Positions 48,225-62,560 of a stretch of 64,000 nt of DNA are shown piece by piece (positions within the stretch are counted from its first letter, which is position 1; each line of letters starts with the position of its first letter). This stretch comes from Ascidia mentula. Its lineage: Eukaryota > Chordata > Ascidiacea > Phlebobranchia > Ascidiidae. The position numbers and the translations under genes were made by a program. A model generated the notes under the pieces. The model saw nothing but the letters and a program-made list of their open reading frames with translations, was not told the origin of the DNA and made no database searches. The DNA lies in the NCBI GenBank assembly GCA_947561715.1, contig OX387198.1:62001-126000 (forward strand), given 5' to 3'.

Positions 48225-49580
48225 ATGCCGGCAAAGACACCGATCTACTTAAAGTCGGGCGGCGGGAAAAATGGGCAAGCGAACGGGAAGGGAGGTAAAA
48301 AACTTCGGGAACTTCTTTCAACCGACATGATTTCCCCTCCCCTGGGTGACTTCAGACACATGGCTCATGTTGGACGAGGTGGTGCAGGGGATATGTTCGG
48401 GGATACATCATTCCTTCAGGTTAGATGTTGGAGTTAGAACAAGGGATAGAAGGAGTATGTCACTATACAAGCCATAAGTCATTGTATCAGTTCAACATAA
48501 GCCATACAATATTGAAATCAAGGATGCAACATTGTGAATTTTAATGACGTAACGCCATGTTTCTCATGCAGAAAAAACTTGCTGCGTCAGAAAACGTGAC
48601 GTCACAACAAAACGACGATAGTGTTCCCAAGGTTGTAGCAGAGGGACTGGCCACTATGCGGCGCAACGGCAGTTTGCCAAAAAAAGTAAAAAAGAAACAG
48701 AGAAACTTAAGGTAATTGTGAACAAAGAAATATTTGCGTATGATGTCATAATGGCAAAGATTATCCTTCAAAGAATGGGAGAAACTAGTAATTAGAAGCT
48801 TCTATTGTTCGGCAATAAACCCGTTTCGCTCGAACCTTGTCACTTAACAATGGAGTTTTGTTTACGAGATAATGGCACACGTCTGTGACGACATAACGAG
48901 GTTTACGTGTCGCGCGTGTAGTGGAATGTGGCGATTGTCGCTTGGGGCGGTATCCGGGTGATATATGTAAGTGCAAACCCCGTGCGATGTTTACAACTGT
49001 TTGAAGCCTTGGTTTATTTGTTTCTCATAGCACTCCAGATGAGAACAGTGTGAAGGCAGATGTAAAATCTCTATCAACTCAATCATACGATGGATACGGA
49101 CCCATGGAATCTCCCATCCTACAATCTGCATTCTCTCTCCCACTTCTCAACCAACAAAGCACATCCTCCCCTTCATCGCCCACTAGTGACGATGGAAAGA
49201 AATCGAAGAGTAAGAAGACGATGAACAACAACTGTATCAGCAATGGTAAAACACGAAGCCACGAGACCGGGTTGGATAATATCCCAATAACATCGACACC
49301 TAATGTTGTGGTGGATGGACCTCCTAAACCACGACGTATCATGTCCGATGGAGACGACTCCGCATTGGGTAACGGCAATCACGTGGTTGGCAACGGCATG
49401 CCAACCGACAAACTGAGTCCACTCAGACGCTCATCTGAGGTCTACACCCAAAAACCCGACGGTCTCCTGCCGGCAGTCGCATACAGTGACAATACCTCCC
49501 TATCAGAGGGATGGGAACTTGACCTTGGCGCGTCCTTGATGGATGACGTCATGGGAATAATGGACAGGATTGAGCTGTAA
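48225..49580 (+). CDS. CDC42 effector protein (CDC42EP/Borg family)
   Basis: Binds GTP-loaded CDC42 through a CRIB motif and, in vertebrates, septins through the BD3 region, and shapes actin and septin structures. Three exons in phase, 294 residues: 48225-48419, 48572-48711, 49031-49580. The start [14 protein letters not shown] matches the human CDC42EP2 start closely, which fixes the [23 protein letters not shown] leads into the CRIB motif (about residues 36-48) and HVGRGG, then [11 protein letters not shown] second conserved block contains [19 protein letters not shown]. The C-terminus has [10 protein letters not shown] and ends [20 protein letters not shown], like the family's C-terminal BD3 helix. 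A distant poly(A) signal lies at 50034-50039. Exact orthology to one of the five vertebrate CDC42EPs cannot be stated. Confidence 0.93.
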
Positions 49581-52500
49581 CCTCCCAATCAAGCGATAAA
49601 CTTAAATCGGATTATGCCCGGCGCCGAGGATGACGTACGTCGGTGAGCCAAGTGTGTTTCGGCGGAGATTGGGACAGCGAAAGTCGGCGTCGAGCGTCTA
49701 GGAGGCGTGGTGTTCTTATTTATGTCGCTTATCGGTTTTAATCGGCGCTAAATTGAAACTAATCACATTTTGTGGATCGAAAAATCATTAACCTTATTTT
49801 GTTTTTGGCGTCATAACAAAACAACGTTTAATCGAAAAACGCAGTAGAACTTTTACGTCACACACTACGTAATCAAACAGTGTTGTAGTTGTGGGGAAAA
49901 CCCACTCTAAAAAGTAGATGTTCAGTTCCTCTGCTGAAACGCTGCCTAAGTGACGTAACAATTGTTATTGTTGCAAACAATGCAAACGCGATTCTTGTCT
50001 ATTTCGTTTCTATTATTGTGCATATTTGCGAAAAATAAAGCGAAACATATTAATGTTATTTGTGTGGTTCAGTTCCAACATATGCCATGGACCCAACGAC
50101 TACAGCTAGTTGTATGTCTGCCCTTATTGAAAGAACACACGTCATACGATTTCACGGGTTATATTGCGTTAAGCAGGTGATATTCCATGGGAAAGGGGGG
50201 TATATTAAGTTCGGTTGAGTTTGCAAGCAATCAAGCAAAGCCCACAACACCAACTTACTCCACAATCTCAGTTCGGATCGAACAAGTTCAATTCGGAAAT
50301 ACTTATTTCACTGGACATTTTTTCAGGTAATTAAGCTGGAAACTATTCTTGCTACATTTGGGGATTATTTGTGTTAATCCCACATACGTGCGGTTGTCCA
50401 ACTGTTAAAAGTACGAAGAATTTAGTTTAGAATATCAATGGTCGACAAAATAAGAACAAGTGAATGAGGTTCTGCATCCACGACATTCAATCAAACTTTC
50501 TTCACAAGCAACGACCTTCTGTACTCAGGCACGAGCATTCAGGATGCCACACTCAGGTTGTTATCCCTGATTCCACCAAAACCAAATTTGAGCAGAAGTC
50601 CAAACCTTCGCGTGCAATGTGACGAAACAAGAGGGGGCATTGTTTGCCAACAATCGACCGACCGCGACCAACCCGATAACTGCGCCACGCTTGAGTGACT
50701 TAACGTAAAGTTCTAGAATTACGATGCTTGTCTGAAAGGTTAGCGGGGTCTTATGGGGGGGGTAGAGGAGTTGAGAGGGGAGGGGCTTCTAGCAAAACTA
50801 TTCAAAGCATTTGATGAAGTTGTAACGGTCTGTGAACGTTATGATATTCCACAACATGGGATATTTGGGTTGTGAGAAAGTCACGCAAGTTCCTTCTCAA
50901 CATCCTGGAATAATTCATCGAATCACCCTCAGTTGTATTTGAGACACAAACATTTACTTAAAACAGTTTAAACAGGAGGTTGCACCCTGTAACCTGATTT
51001 CATTTCAATAATTTGCTTTTGAGCGGTTTCAAAACAGCATTTAATATTTTGCAGAAGATGTTCGGAAGCAACCAACCGTGACGAGGAGCGGAAGTTTTCT
51101 ATCGAAATAAGTCTGGTTTTATTCGAGCGTTGAAAGGTTGGACGTGATTATGAGCTTGAGGATGTTGGGATAATTCCGCACACATCAACACTATAACAAT
51201 TAATCATAAGTTGGAGGGTTGGGAAAGTTTCTGCACACGACCATGTATAAAGCATTGTGGTTTCAGGTTTGACGTAAAACACACCTTGCTCGGTCGCAAC
51301 CTTGAGGGTTTTGTTCGAACACACATAACTCGAGGTAAGCGCGGGTGGAACACCAACATCTCACAACCCAAGATTAACAGCTTTCACTTTACTGTGTGTA
51401 GTGAAGCGGAACGTAGCCACCCGTTTGTTTTTCCGGAGGCCCGAAACCGAACACGGTTGGGGGGTTAAAGATAGAAATCAAACACCATCCCGCATTCAGG
51501 AACACAAACACAGGGGGGTCGCAAATGGGGGGGGAGATATTCAGAAGATTTTCCTATTTCAGACATTGTAAAAATCGTTGCATATCCAGTTACCCTCCCT
51601 CATTGAAATCCCTCATCCACTTCACGATGATTAACGGGAATCTAAACAAGATATTCCCCCATAACAGAAGGGCAAAGAGATCCGGGGAATAAATACCACA
51701 ATTTCTTCCACCAGCGTTAAATACGTGACGAGGTTCAGTTGAAAGTACGCGGCACCATTAAGTCAAACTGGCAACTGAACAAACACGAAAAGTACATTTT
51801 CCAACCACAAGGTTCGTGCAAGGGTTCGACCTCATGCACTTATCTCCACTGGTAACGAAACCCCACGATATCTACAGAGGCGTCGGGCGAGGAACCCAAC
51901 ACGTGTTTCCACAACACTGGCGGGAATCTCAAGGTCACCCGCATGACTCGATCAAGGTCAAACTCTCACTCCTCGTGTCTGACTGCGGTTGTGCCGCAAA
52001 TAAACTTGCAACTTTTTTATGAAGTTCAAGGCGGGGGGTAAATCTGGTTTAAAAATCGTTTGCCACAAAAGTTAAAAACTATTAGCGAGCAAGTTGTAAA
52101 TAAATTCGTAAATTCTGTTGAGAATTGAAGTGAAAAACGTCAGAATCAGCATTTTTGGAACAAGTGCAGTTAACACAAAACCTTTGTAACCACGGAGCTC
52201 GAAAACATGTTGGTTGACGAAGCTCAGAACGCGATTCGTACATTAAAAGTCAAACGAGTTCAAAGATGTTTATCGTTGACACGCGAACACCGATAAGTCG
52301 AACAACAAGCACGATTTCTCCGCATAATGCAACAAATTATCCGGATACAATTTAAACTAGAACAAAAAGTTTTCAAACCATGGTTTCTGAGATCAACTGC
52401 TCTGTTTTGGAAATTTAATGAAGATCTTCTCGATCAAAACTTTTCCGTGTTCTTATTGACAACACCGTGAAAAATAGTCTGCAGCATTCCAGCATATGAT

Positions 52501-55500
52501 GTATTTATACACAAGGATTGTTTTTAGAACATGTTTCAGTGAAAGAAAACGCGCCAATTTACTGCGCCAGGAAGAGGAAACCACGATAACAACATTTTAA
52601 TGTGGGGACTTCCCCGCATAGTTATGTGTTGAGAATGAAACTCCCAATAACATCTTACTTGATGCAGAGATAACAAGCAGGAGGGTGTGAAGGATCAGGT
52701 AAACATGGTCATGCTGAAAACGGGCCCGACATAACTGTTTTGTTATTTTCCGACGGAAAACAAAATATAGACGACATCCGCGCAACCATAAATTCTCACC
52801 AACTCGACAGAAATTCACAGGATTTGCGCGAATCAAGTTTCGTGAGATTGATTCAGGGTCGCCTCCCGTTTGTTAGCTTGTGGGTTTTCTACAGCATCGG
52901 CCTTCATTGAAAGGTGCTGAGCCAGAGGCTACGACCGTCCTAAACCATGTGATCCACCCGCTTGTTTGTGATCGCCATCAACAGATTAAGCGGAAAATCC
53001 GCAACAACCTGAGATTTTTAAACAATTTCCAAACGCGGTTTCTTCGATGAAAACTTTTCGCCCGGCGTCGCGGATTACAAGAAATCTACAACAAAAATTC
53101 GAATCGACGTGGCACCGCGAACTTGTGATGTCACAGTAGCGAACAAAGAACGAAAAAGGGGGTGTCGGTCCAAACATAATTGACTTTACGCGAATATTCT
53201 GTTCTTCAAACTTGGAGAATACGGATTGGATCGATGTGAATATGAGATAAAAATCAGTTGCCATGGTAACGTATCATCCGTCTAAAGTTCCATTCAAGAG
53301 GAAAAACATGTTTTTACCGAATTAACTGTATGACGACAAAAATCTCTTCACAACGAATAATGAATGTCTTGTTACGTCACAGAGCGGGACAGAAGACAAC
53401 AAAAATCGTTAAGAGGTTCATCTATCCCAACACGTGACGTCAGAGGAATGTACGCTTGCTTTTGGACACGGCTCGTTAAACACGGACCTTGATGTCACGT
53501 GACCGGGAGGTAGAAGAATTTTAAACACTTTTCCCATTATGGATGGGGGGTTTACAATCGATCGATGAAATTTCGTGGAACAATTTATGAGAACTGAGGA
53601 GAGACTGAATTGAAACATCACGCATCTCTCATTGAGTCCGCAATAAAGTAAACCAGAAACTCCCCAACTTCTATCAGCAAGATGGAATAAAACCTCCCTT
53701 GCAACCAATGACTCACCTCTTGCGTCATAATATCAGGGTCAATTACCCGGTGTTAGGTCACAATGGAATACGAATTCTGTGATAGTTGAGGCATTGTGTG
53801 AGTCACAATTCAACAACAACTTGAGGTGAGAACCAAGGAACCATGTGGGTTGTGACGAAAACACAACAAGTTGCGTAAATTAAAGAAACAACAATTATTT
53901 CACAAGCAGGCAACAAATTGTTACCAAGTCAGCAAATTTGGTGGAATATTCTCTCGAGAAGTTGATCGTTTACACTGAAAACACGTTGCACAAAATAATG
54001 TAACGTTTGGAAAATTAAAATAAAATACGTAAGAAAGGTCGACCCGCACGATCGCTCAACCGTAACGGCCGACACATCAGTGATTGGATTATTGCAAAGT
54101 AATCTGACCTTAGATTGGGGGAGCGGTCTGTTCATGCAATATAAACGCCCCATATATTCCACTGCAACATCACACTTAAAAAGTTTGTGAAATAAACAAT
54201 CAACCAATATATATGTGGAAATCCAGGAACACATCGACTCAACAATCACCGCTTGCTTGTAATCACGTTGTAACCTGGGAGATCCCTAAAGTGGGGTGTA
54301 GCAGGGGTTTGATTACATTTAGTCGTTCACTTGTGACACAACACATACTCATTATGACGTCAATGCGGTTGGTTATGCAGTGGAGCATGACGTACGTGTC
54401 ACTTGATAGATGAGAGGTTAGGTGGATTGTTCGGTAATAATTGTCTTTTCTGCTGATAGAAGTGTTGATTGTTAAATTAACAATGGGAAGAATTAAGGGC
54501 AAACTCAGAAAAACTTCCGACAATTCTGAATTCTGCGCAGTTTGATCTCGAGTTGGAATTTAAGAAATTCGAAAGTAGCCGCCTCCCCCTCTCCAGCAAA
54601 ACATGTTCCTCACACATGAAAACATTTGAAACAAAATTCCAAACTTCGTTTCGTTGCGGATGAGCGCTCGTGTAAGTTTAAGGATCACATCGTTATTTAT
54701 ACGAGTAGTTTGCTTCCAATGCAGGTAAATTAGGTTCAATGTTTTGTGAAGCTTCCATCAGCAAATACTTGGCAGCAAAATTTCAAGTTTTGTGAGAAAT
54801 CAACACAAGAATTTATTCGACTGAAACATATAATATTTTCTACAATCTCCAAACAGATTAAGTATGCGTTCATCCACCAACAGCTGTGCGAGAGTTATCC
54901 CAAGATTCTGAATAGTCGAATGTTCGGAAGCAAATCAGAAACCAGAGTTGAGTTAATATATCGGGTCACACTTCAAGCATAAAATTGTAAATAAACTTAA
55001 AAGTTTTAATTGTTTGTCTTGAGGTCGGAGGTCAAAGCGCCCATTGAACCGTGACGGAGGTGAATTGGGTTCGTTAGGTGTCACTGTTTACATTTAGACA
55101 AATTTTCAACGGATTGTGAACAAGGTGTCAAGCACGTGATCTATTTGACCAATGAAATCGCGGGATATTGTTTCGAATTAACGAGTGTTGGGTAAAAAGG
55201 CAGCCATCTTCCCCGATCAGGTAATAATTTACAACCGCCTGTGGTTGCAGTTAAAGTACGGGACAAACGTGATTCTGTCTTGTCGCTGCAGCATTGCTGT
55301 CACCAATGGTGGGGAGGTAATTTCAACAAACTTAAAGATATCCGTTCACATATGAAGACCCCTTGCCTCTACACGTTTTCAAACACAATTTTTACGTCTC
55401 GAAGAATTCAATTATCAACACTCGAGTATTGGCGGCCACAGAATCACCAGAAAATCCTCTTAACAGATCAGTGGTTTCATGTTTATGAGAAAGTTTATTG

Positions 55501-57973
55501 TTGATTACGAGTATTTGTAAGTGGTCGAATCCATCATCTACACACTTAATTACATGTCACCAGGTGACAATCTTCACCAAAAACAGCTGCAAAATCCTCC
55601 GAGCAAAGCATTTATAAGTCGCCTCTAATCCAACAGAAATGCATTGAGGTTTGTTGATATATCCCAACAAACAACTTGATATCAGGAAAGCTAGTTTCAA
55701 GTGAAAACATCAGGAAACTCGGGAACATGGATTTAAGATAATTTTCCACAAGTTGTTGTGGAGTATTCGATGCCAAGCAATAAACAGCGGAACCAGAGAG
55801 ATAGCGGAAGTCCCTGCACACCCTTTGCATCAAACCACTAGCAACAATCCAATTGATCAACCTGTAACTACACCCACGCTTAGCGACAACCAGACACACA
55901 AAAATTTAAAAAATCGCCACCATTCCATTCTAGAATCACGACGCGATCTTTCCAAATAAGGCAAAGTTTGACTGGTCGGTTGCAGCCCATCGCTCAACTG
56001 TCTCGTCACAATGTGATTGCAGATTTTCTTAGCTGTATTATGACGTCACAAACAGCAAGTGTCGAGCGGAAACCGGATGATTCGAGGTGGGCAGTTTTGG
56101 GCGCGAAATCCAACAAGGAATTCTAATTTGTGACAGAGTGTTGTAGCGACGAACTCTTCAAGTGGGAATTAAAAGTGAACCCGATAGAGAGTGGAGGCGC
56201 AAAGATCGCTCGTACTCAACCCAGAGTGAAGTAAGCTACATGCAACAATACATCTACATTATAACATATCAGACGGGCTTTTATAACAGCACACAAATTT
56301 TATATAAAGGCGATATTTTGTTGCCCAATAACTTTTGGAAGTCATGCAGCGTTTATCAGAGGTCAAACGAGCAAACCCACAAAAATATTCGTTTCAAAAA
56401 CAAGTTTTTAACAAAAACAATCACATGTCGGAAGTCAGTCATCCGTGACTGCTCTTAGGTAACAGGTGTTGCACCAAGTGACGTAACAAAGGTCTGTTTT
56501 GACATCACAATGGGAAGGGAAATCAGGTGAACAGCTGTCGTGAGAAACTGAATGATTGTCAGTTGACCCCACGTCAATCAAAAAACATTGATGACGTCAA
56601 GCATTCGTCACAGAAGCAGAATTATAAAGTAGCAAGTTTGACCTTTTATAACCTTGCTGCGGCAAACATTTTTTCAAGAAACATCAACTTTTCCGCTTAC
56701 TTTGGGAAACGTGGCGCCAGACGAAAGGTCAATGCGTTGTTTCTCGAAGCAGAATTTGGTGACATTTATCACAAACTTACAACTATTTCCTTCAAGAAAC
56801 GTGAAATTATGACTAAAAAGTCATTCATCAAAAAGCCAACATTCCATTGTGACATCACAAGCAAACGCGACCTCTGCACAAAAAGCAAAGAATTACCTCG
56901 GAATGCAGTGCGCTATTTTCGCCACAAGCAACAGTTGCAGAACATCTTCGCCAAATATGGAGTCACGTGTCAACGATAAGGTCGGTCACGTGACACGCAA
57001 CTCACCGCTGACAGTTGTAATTATGTCGTCACAAACCGCACAATGCAAGTCGCGAGATATGCCAAGACGCGCAACCAAATAATTTAGTTAAACGTCTGCA
57101 AGACGGAATCGTGAAACTGATTTCCAACTAGGGTTGAAGAGTGCTTGAAATTCGTTGCACAAACAAATTCATTCCAAATCATAAAGTTTCTTAATAAGAG
57201 ATTCAAACGACATCGTTTTATGGATTAATAAAACCACATACATTATGATGGTTGCATGTAAGCGCGTTTGTCTGACGATAAATAAAAATACGTTTGGTTT
57301 AAATACAGAGAAATGCATAATCCACTGAGTTACCCTTGTGTGGTTCGGCGTAAATATACTTTGACCACCGCAAACTTTCGGAAATCTTTAAATCGGTTGA
57401 AGGCATCAAGCAGTAGTGGAACATTACTGCATGCCAGACAAGAAGAGCCCCGAGAAATTCGACAAGCATGCGGTAATTTTCCACGCGTCACGCAACACCA
57501 ATCATGCGTAACTCAAAAACAAACGGGCTTTCGTGCGTGGAAGACATTAACTGGGGCGGTTGTCGATAATCTGCTGATGCCAGAGGTAGATATTAATATC
57601 GAATATCAAAGTTGTTAAATATATTTTTGCTTGGGGCGTTCTGCATGTAAAGGACATATGTGTAAATATGTAAAGTGATGCCAAAAACATCGATTACGGT
57701 TTTTAAGTTTGGACAGAAACAACAGAGATGTTTCACAGGTTCAATCACATCCATCATCAACAACCAATCATTGTAACATATTCCTATGCACATTTGACAA
57801 CTAACAACATTAAAACCAATATCTATTCATTGCTTGAAGGTGTTTTACAAGCAATCACCTTAAAATCTATGACCCAAGAGTTGATGGGTGTGCCACATGT
57901 TACAAAGTTAAATCAGCAACATACTTTCCTCACAACACATAACGCAACAAGTTTGCAAGAGAAGAAAACTTAC
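49581..57973. other. Gene-poor tract between CDC42EP and DNAJC17, about 8.4 kb
   Basis: The first 500 bp should be the CDC42EP 3' UTR. Beyond that I see no exon with family similarity. Several open stretches (for example 56162-56458 and 56527-56979, plus) lack a good start, splice sites or composition to support them. The missing last exon of DNAJC17 could lie at the right end, but I could not find it. Confidence 0.4.
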
Positions 57974-59753
57974 TTTGGTTGAGGAAAACCCAGGGGGATC
58001 CATAGCTCCACCTTGTGGTTGTACAATTGTATCCTCATCGCTGCAAGATGGTGCTGTTTCATCAGTAAGATTCCCTGATATCCACGATATTCGTAGAGGA
58101 TTACTGGTCAAACCCAATTCCACGGATAAGGCAAGTTTCTAAATAAGTGAAAAACAAATATTCCAAAATTAGATTATTTATGAGGTGTCAGAGATATTCA
58201 GGCAAATTTCACCATTTTTTTATATTTTATTCAAGAATATCTCCATGTTCTTTGCACAAAATAATTCTTTAACAACAAGAAACAAAACTGTTTACCGCTG
58301 CTTTTGAATTCTTCATTTCAATGATCGCTCCACCAGGTTTCTTAGATAAAATCAATGCTGTGACATCACAATACTATATATGACAACATAACCATTTGTT
58401 AATGATGTAATACTTCTACCTATCACGCATTTCTTAAATTACTTTGGAAAACATCTTGGTCAATATTTCTTTGTTGTACCCCCCATTCAATTTATCCTCC
58501 TTTATAACTTTCCATTTCAGTTTAAGTCTTGCTGGTTCATTTCGATGCTTCAGGTTGGCTTTTGCAGCTGAACAGATGGGGGTTATTTAATGCTCCTCAA
58601 TAACATTTAATATTCACCAAGTCTTTCTTGCTTCAGTTGTTCCCTCATTTTCATTTGCTCTTCTTCTAAAATCTTTGAACCTTCATCCCGAAGTCTTTCT
58701 ACCTGAAAAGCACAACTTCTTGTTAAAACATTTGATGTTCGAAAAATTAATGAATGAAACATAAACAGAAAGTTTCTTATTTTCAGAAAACCAGCTGCCA
58801 AAATTATGAATAATGTATGTGTTTGCTTCAGTAAAACAACAAACCTCTTGTTTTAAAGTTGTCTTTGCTTTTTTGTTGTCGTGATGTTTTGCTGCCTCTT
58901 CAGCAGCTTGCTCGCGAGCTTCCAAATCTGAAACATTGTAACTATGGTAACTATTAATCAAATTGCAACTTTCGAATAAATTTAAATGTTTTGCTGCTTA
59001 TTTGAAAATTAGATTTCTTAAATGATGAAATTGTTTTGGATGGTAGTTTGAATTTAAAGCTAAAATGTTGATCACCAAGCTTCACTTTCTTCCGTTTTGC
59101 ATCAAGTTTATCCGTTCTCTCCAAGGCAGCTTTCTTTGCTCTACGAACGTGATCATAGGCAGCCTGCAAATACATCAGTTACGCATCAGGTTAAATTAAA
59201 ATACAAAACTCTTTAGGGACTTACCCTAGCACCAATGTCGGATAAAATCTTCAGTGCTTCAGAAAGTTGATGAAACATTGCAGCTGAAAACATAAGTCAG
59301 TGTAACTTCCATTCAAAACAAAATAAATCAAAAATTTTCAGCATGACAACACCAAACTGTATGGAATATAAAATTGTTCGTACATTTCTGGCTTTTTTGT
59401 TTCTATTGTAGTTTTCGATAAAATTTTGTGTACAAAGTTTCATATTATATGAACATTGTTTCAAAATTTCCATCATCTAATATATATAGGTTATAGATCA
59501 AGTCCTTCACTAACCTGCTTTCGGATTGTCGGGGTTTTTATCAGGATGATGTTCCAATGCTTTTTTTCTGTATGCTTTCTTAATCTGTAAAAATGTTACA
59601 CAGTCACATGAAGTTTTCTGTGCTAAATTCAGCTGTGTTGTTAGACAATATTGAACCTGCCTGTTTTTGTGTTGCGTCCTCAGCAACATTTAAAAGTTTG
59701 TACAAATCCATCTTCATCAGTTCATCTTTGCTCTTATCTTTTGTGGGCGGCAT
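57974..59753 (-). CDS. DNAJC17: DNAJC17, nuclear J-domain and RRM protein, C-terminus not found
   Basis: DNAJC17 (yeast Cwf23 relative) is a J-domain protein linked to pre-mRNA splicing. Nine exons in phase encode 282 residues: 59753-59661, 59584-59515, 59283-59225, 59163-59076, 58927-58845, 58702-58618, 58567-58443, 58373-58296, 58138-57974. The J domain reads MDLYKLLNVAEDATQKQ, then KKAYRKKALEHHPDKNPDNP with an intact HPD at residues 44-46. AYDHVRRAKKAALERTDKLD and LDAKRKKVKL are close to human. A coiled coil (VERLRDEGSKILEEEQMKMR) leads to the RRM region (ARLKLKWKV, ALILSKKPGGAIIEM, NPLRISWISGN). After SSTK a GTAAGT donor points to another exon, which in human encodes the last helical segment, but I did not find it. 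Intron 1 appears to use a GC donor (CAG/GCAGGT). Confidence 0.93.
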
Positions 59754-62560
59754 ATTTGGTTTTGGTGTAAACTTGGATTTTTTAAGCTAAAACCATAAAT
59801 TTAAAAGAGAAACAACCTGACAAACAAAATCCATCACCATCACGGCGTTAAGGTAAAATATAATTAGCATGACAAAAGTAACCAGCAACACGTGTTTTAG
59901 ATGAAATTGTTCAACAAATTTAATAATTTTCGTCAAATTGCCGCCGAACAAGAAATACGGGTGCTTTCCCTGATTATTCATGCGTGTCGTTGGGCAATCA
60001 ACAGGAAAAAATTACCAGGCCGTGGATTTTGTCCAGTGTCGGGAGTTTGTTGTATCTTCAATAAAAAGCCCCCGGACCCCTTTTTTAATACTGGTTCAAT
60101 TTTGAGAAAATTTATTTAATTTTTTTTCAAATTTAGAACAAGCAAAATAAAGCAATCAACACTGACAGACCCAAAAAAGTTATATTTCTACCCAAACTTT
60201 CTGGCCGCAGCATATGCGTGGAAATTATATAGGGAGGTCCAGTTACACAATAGAGAACTTCTTTGGTATTGTTTTGAGTAAAGTTATTTGCCTGGGGCGG
60301 TTGAGTTGTTGTGTTGATCAAAGTCCTGCAATGGCTTCAACGTGAGTCCGGCGGGAACTGTTTGGAAGACGAACCCGCTCTGGTGGTCAGCGCGTGGATA
60401 AACATGTTTTCAACCTTGTAGAAAATGTTTTTGAATATCAGAGCAGTAGATGTTTTGAAACCAGTCGCAAGTATCAAAACGAAATAGCCTTAAAGAAAAG
60501 GTAGCAACCAATCTGACTCAACACAAAAGCAAATGTCCGCAGGTTATGATAAAGTTTCAGCTTGAACTTGCGAAATTTGTTTGACAATCTTCGTGAGTCT
60601 ACAAAGGTTTTATGATTTTCATTCAACTTCTTACAGTTAACGAAGTATATTACGGTTATTGCACATGTGGACTTCACATATAAACATGGTTGACAAAAGG
60701 ATGATCACAGAATGCACAGTCTGCAGGTGAATCTCAACGCTCGCACAAACAAATTGCACATCGACCACAAGCTGTCATGCTTGACTGTCCAAGCGTGAAA
60801 TCACCTGACAAATCCCAGGTAACTTCAAGCGGTTTTTCGACAAAACAGTGTATGAGGTACAGACAAGCCGCTGTAAGAGTCGGAAGTTACAGGAAAATGT
60901 CTTCTCTGTTCTCAAACAGCAAATATGACAGGTTTAATTTCCGCTATACGACATGTTGTTCGTAAATTTTTTGTTTGTAAAGTATTTGCAGACGAAATAT
61001 TTGCGAAAATTAGAACAACAAACCTTCAATCAAGGATAACTGTTGATAATGCTATGAGTTCAATTCCATCGTCATCATAATCGGGAATCGCTTTTAGCGC
61101 CCTCGTGCTAACCTCAATTATTTCCGATTTTCGCGCCCCCTAGCTACTTGTGACGTAACAAACAATTGTCAACGCATGAATGTTGCTAACAATGCGAGAC
61201 AATTGTCCAGGAACGTTTGTTTTGTTCCATTGTTTTCGCCAATGGGAATTCTATTATTACAGGTGTTAAATGGTGTGAAGAAAAAGACAGATTATATTTA
61301 AACTTTGAGATGATGGAGATAAGAAATGTAAAACCAGCACGGGATCTCATGAAGAGTAATAGTTGTGTGACGAATCCAGTCAACGAATCTCTGAAAAACA
61401 TGTGGTTTGGTAAATAGGAGTAAATGCCTTTAAACCATTCGCTTGTTAGTTGACCTCGGTGTAGAGGTTTCAGAATCCCAGTCGTTTCGACGCTTTTGGT
61501 CGATCCAAACATGAAGTCGCATTTAAGAAGTATAAAGATCAGTTATTGATTAGTCAGCACTATTGCAATCTTTTTGTCATGATTGAATGAGTCATCAATG
61601 TTTGAAAGATGCACCACTAGCTGCTTGCAAAATTCAGTCATGCGTGACATGAAGAGGTGATCACCGGTCGAAACTAATAACAAATAGATTTGTGGCGTCA
61701 TCCTTGTATATTGAAACTTGTAACCAAACTGTTAATGGAATTGCTTCCTTCAGCACACGACCATGTCCACACAGCTCTGTGGGTCGGGATTTAATTGAAT
61801 GTTGACAGTGTAAATATTGGGACTTGTTCGTGCAAACTAGTTGGAAGTGATTTCATGACAGAAGCTAGTTGAAACTTCTTTATAAGAAGCAGAATTCTCG
61901 CTCAAGTGTGTTTAAAACGGCAAGATGGCTCATATTGTTGTGGCAGACATTCGTGCTGGGTTGCCCAGATGGTTTTATGACAAAAGATTCTTGTAACCAA
62001 AAACCACCCAGAGAATAAAGGTTAAAAGTGGTTGAAGATTGTAAACTTTTAGAATAATGTTGTACTGTTAAAACCAAACCCGTGCCACTTAGCATCAAAG
62101 CTAACATACCGTAGAAAAATGATTGAATATTTGTGTTCAGTTCCAGCTCAGAATGCGTGCTGTGTATTACAGATTGTTAGGTTGGAGGTAGGATTAGTTT
62201 TGTGTCTCATTCAAACGCAAGCAGACAAAACATTTGACTCCACTTGCGAACCTTGCATGATTATTTGAAGTATTTTTAACATTTAGACGTTGGATTATTG
62301 TAACATCAACATTGCGTGAACTATAGAAGTTTCACGAAACAGTTACGTCACTCTATATTTGAAAGCTGATTGGTCAATATTTGCACATTCCTCTGCAGTT
62401 GCGGCAAACAGTGCAGTAACGTTTCTTTCCAACGAGCTCCGTTGTTAAAACACATTTTGTGTGAATATATAACCTTGGTCACCGATGGAACATTGTAAAC
62501 ATACTTTATTCTGGTTTCAGCAAACTTATGACAATTTTTGCACTGCTCTAATTATCTGCT
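59754..62560. other. Intergenic region, about 2.8 kb
   Basis: Should hold the DNAJC17 promoter at the left and the promoter of the unrecognised gene at 62561 on the right. No exon with family similarity or convincing RNA gene was found. One exact GTGACGTAACAA copy lies at 61150-61161. Confidence 0.45.

Noticed and set aside
56162-56458. Plus-strand open frame of 98 codons
   Set aside because: No believable start context, biased to AT-rich codons, no partner exons.
56527-56979. Plus-strand open frame of 150 codons
   Set aside because: It begins with GTG, not ATG, has no splice support or family similarity, and lies in a gene-poor AT-rich area; likely chance.
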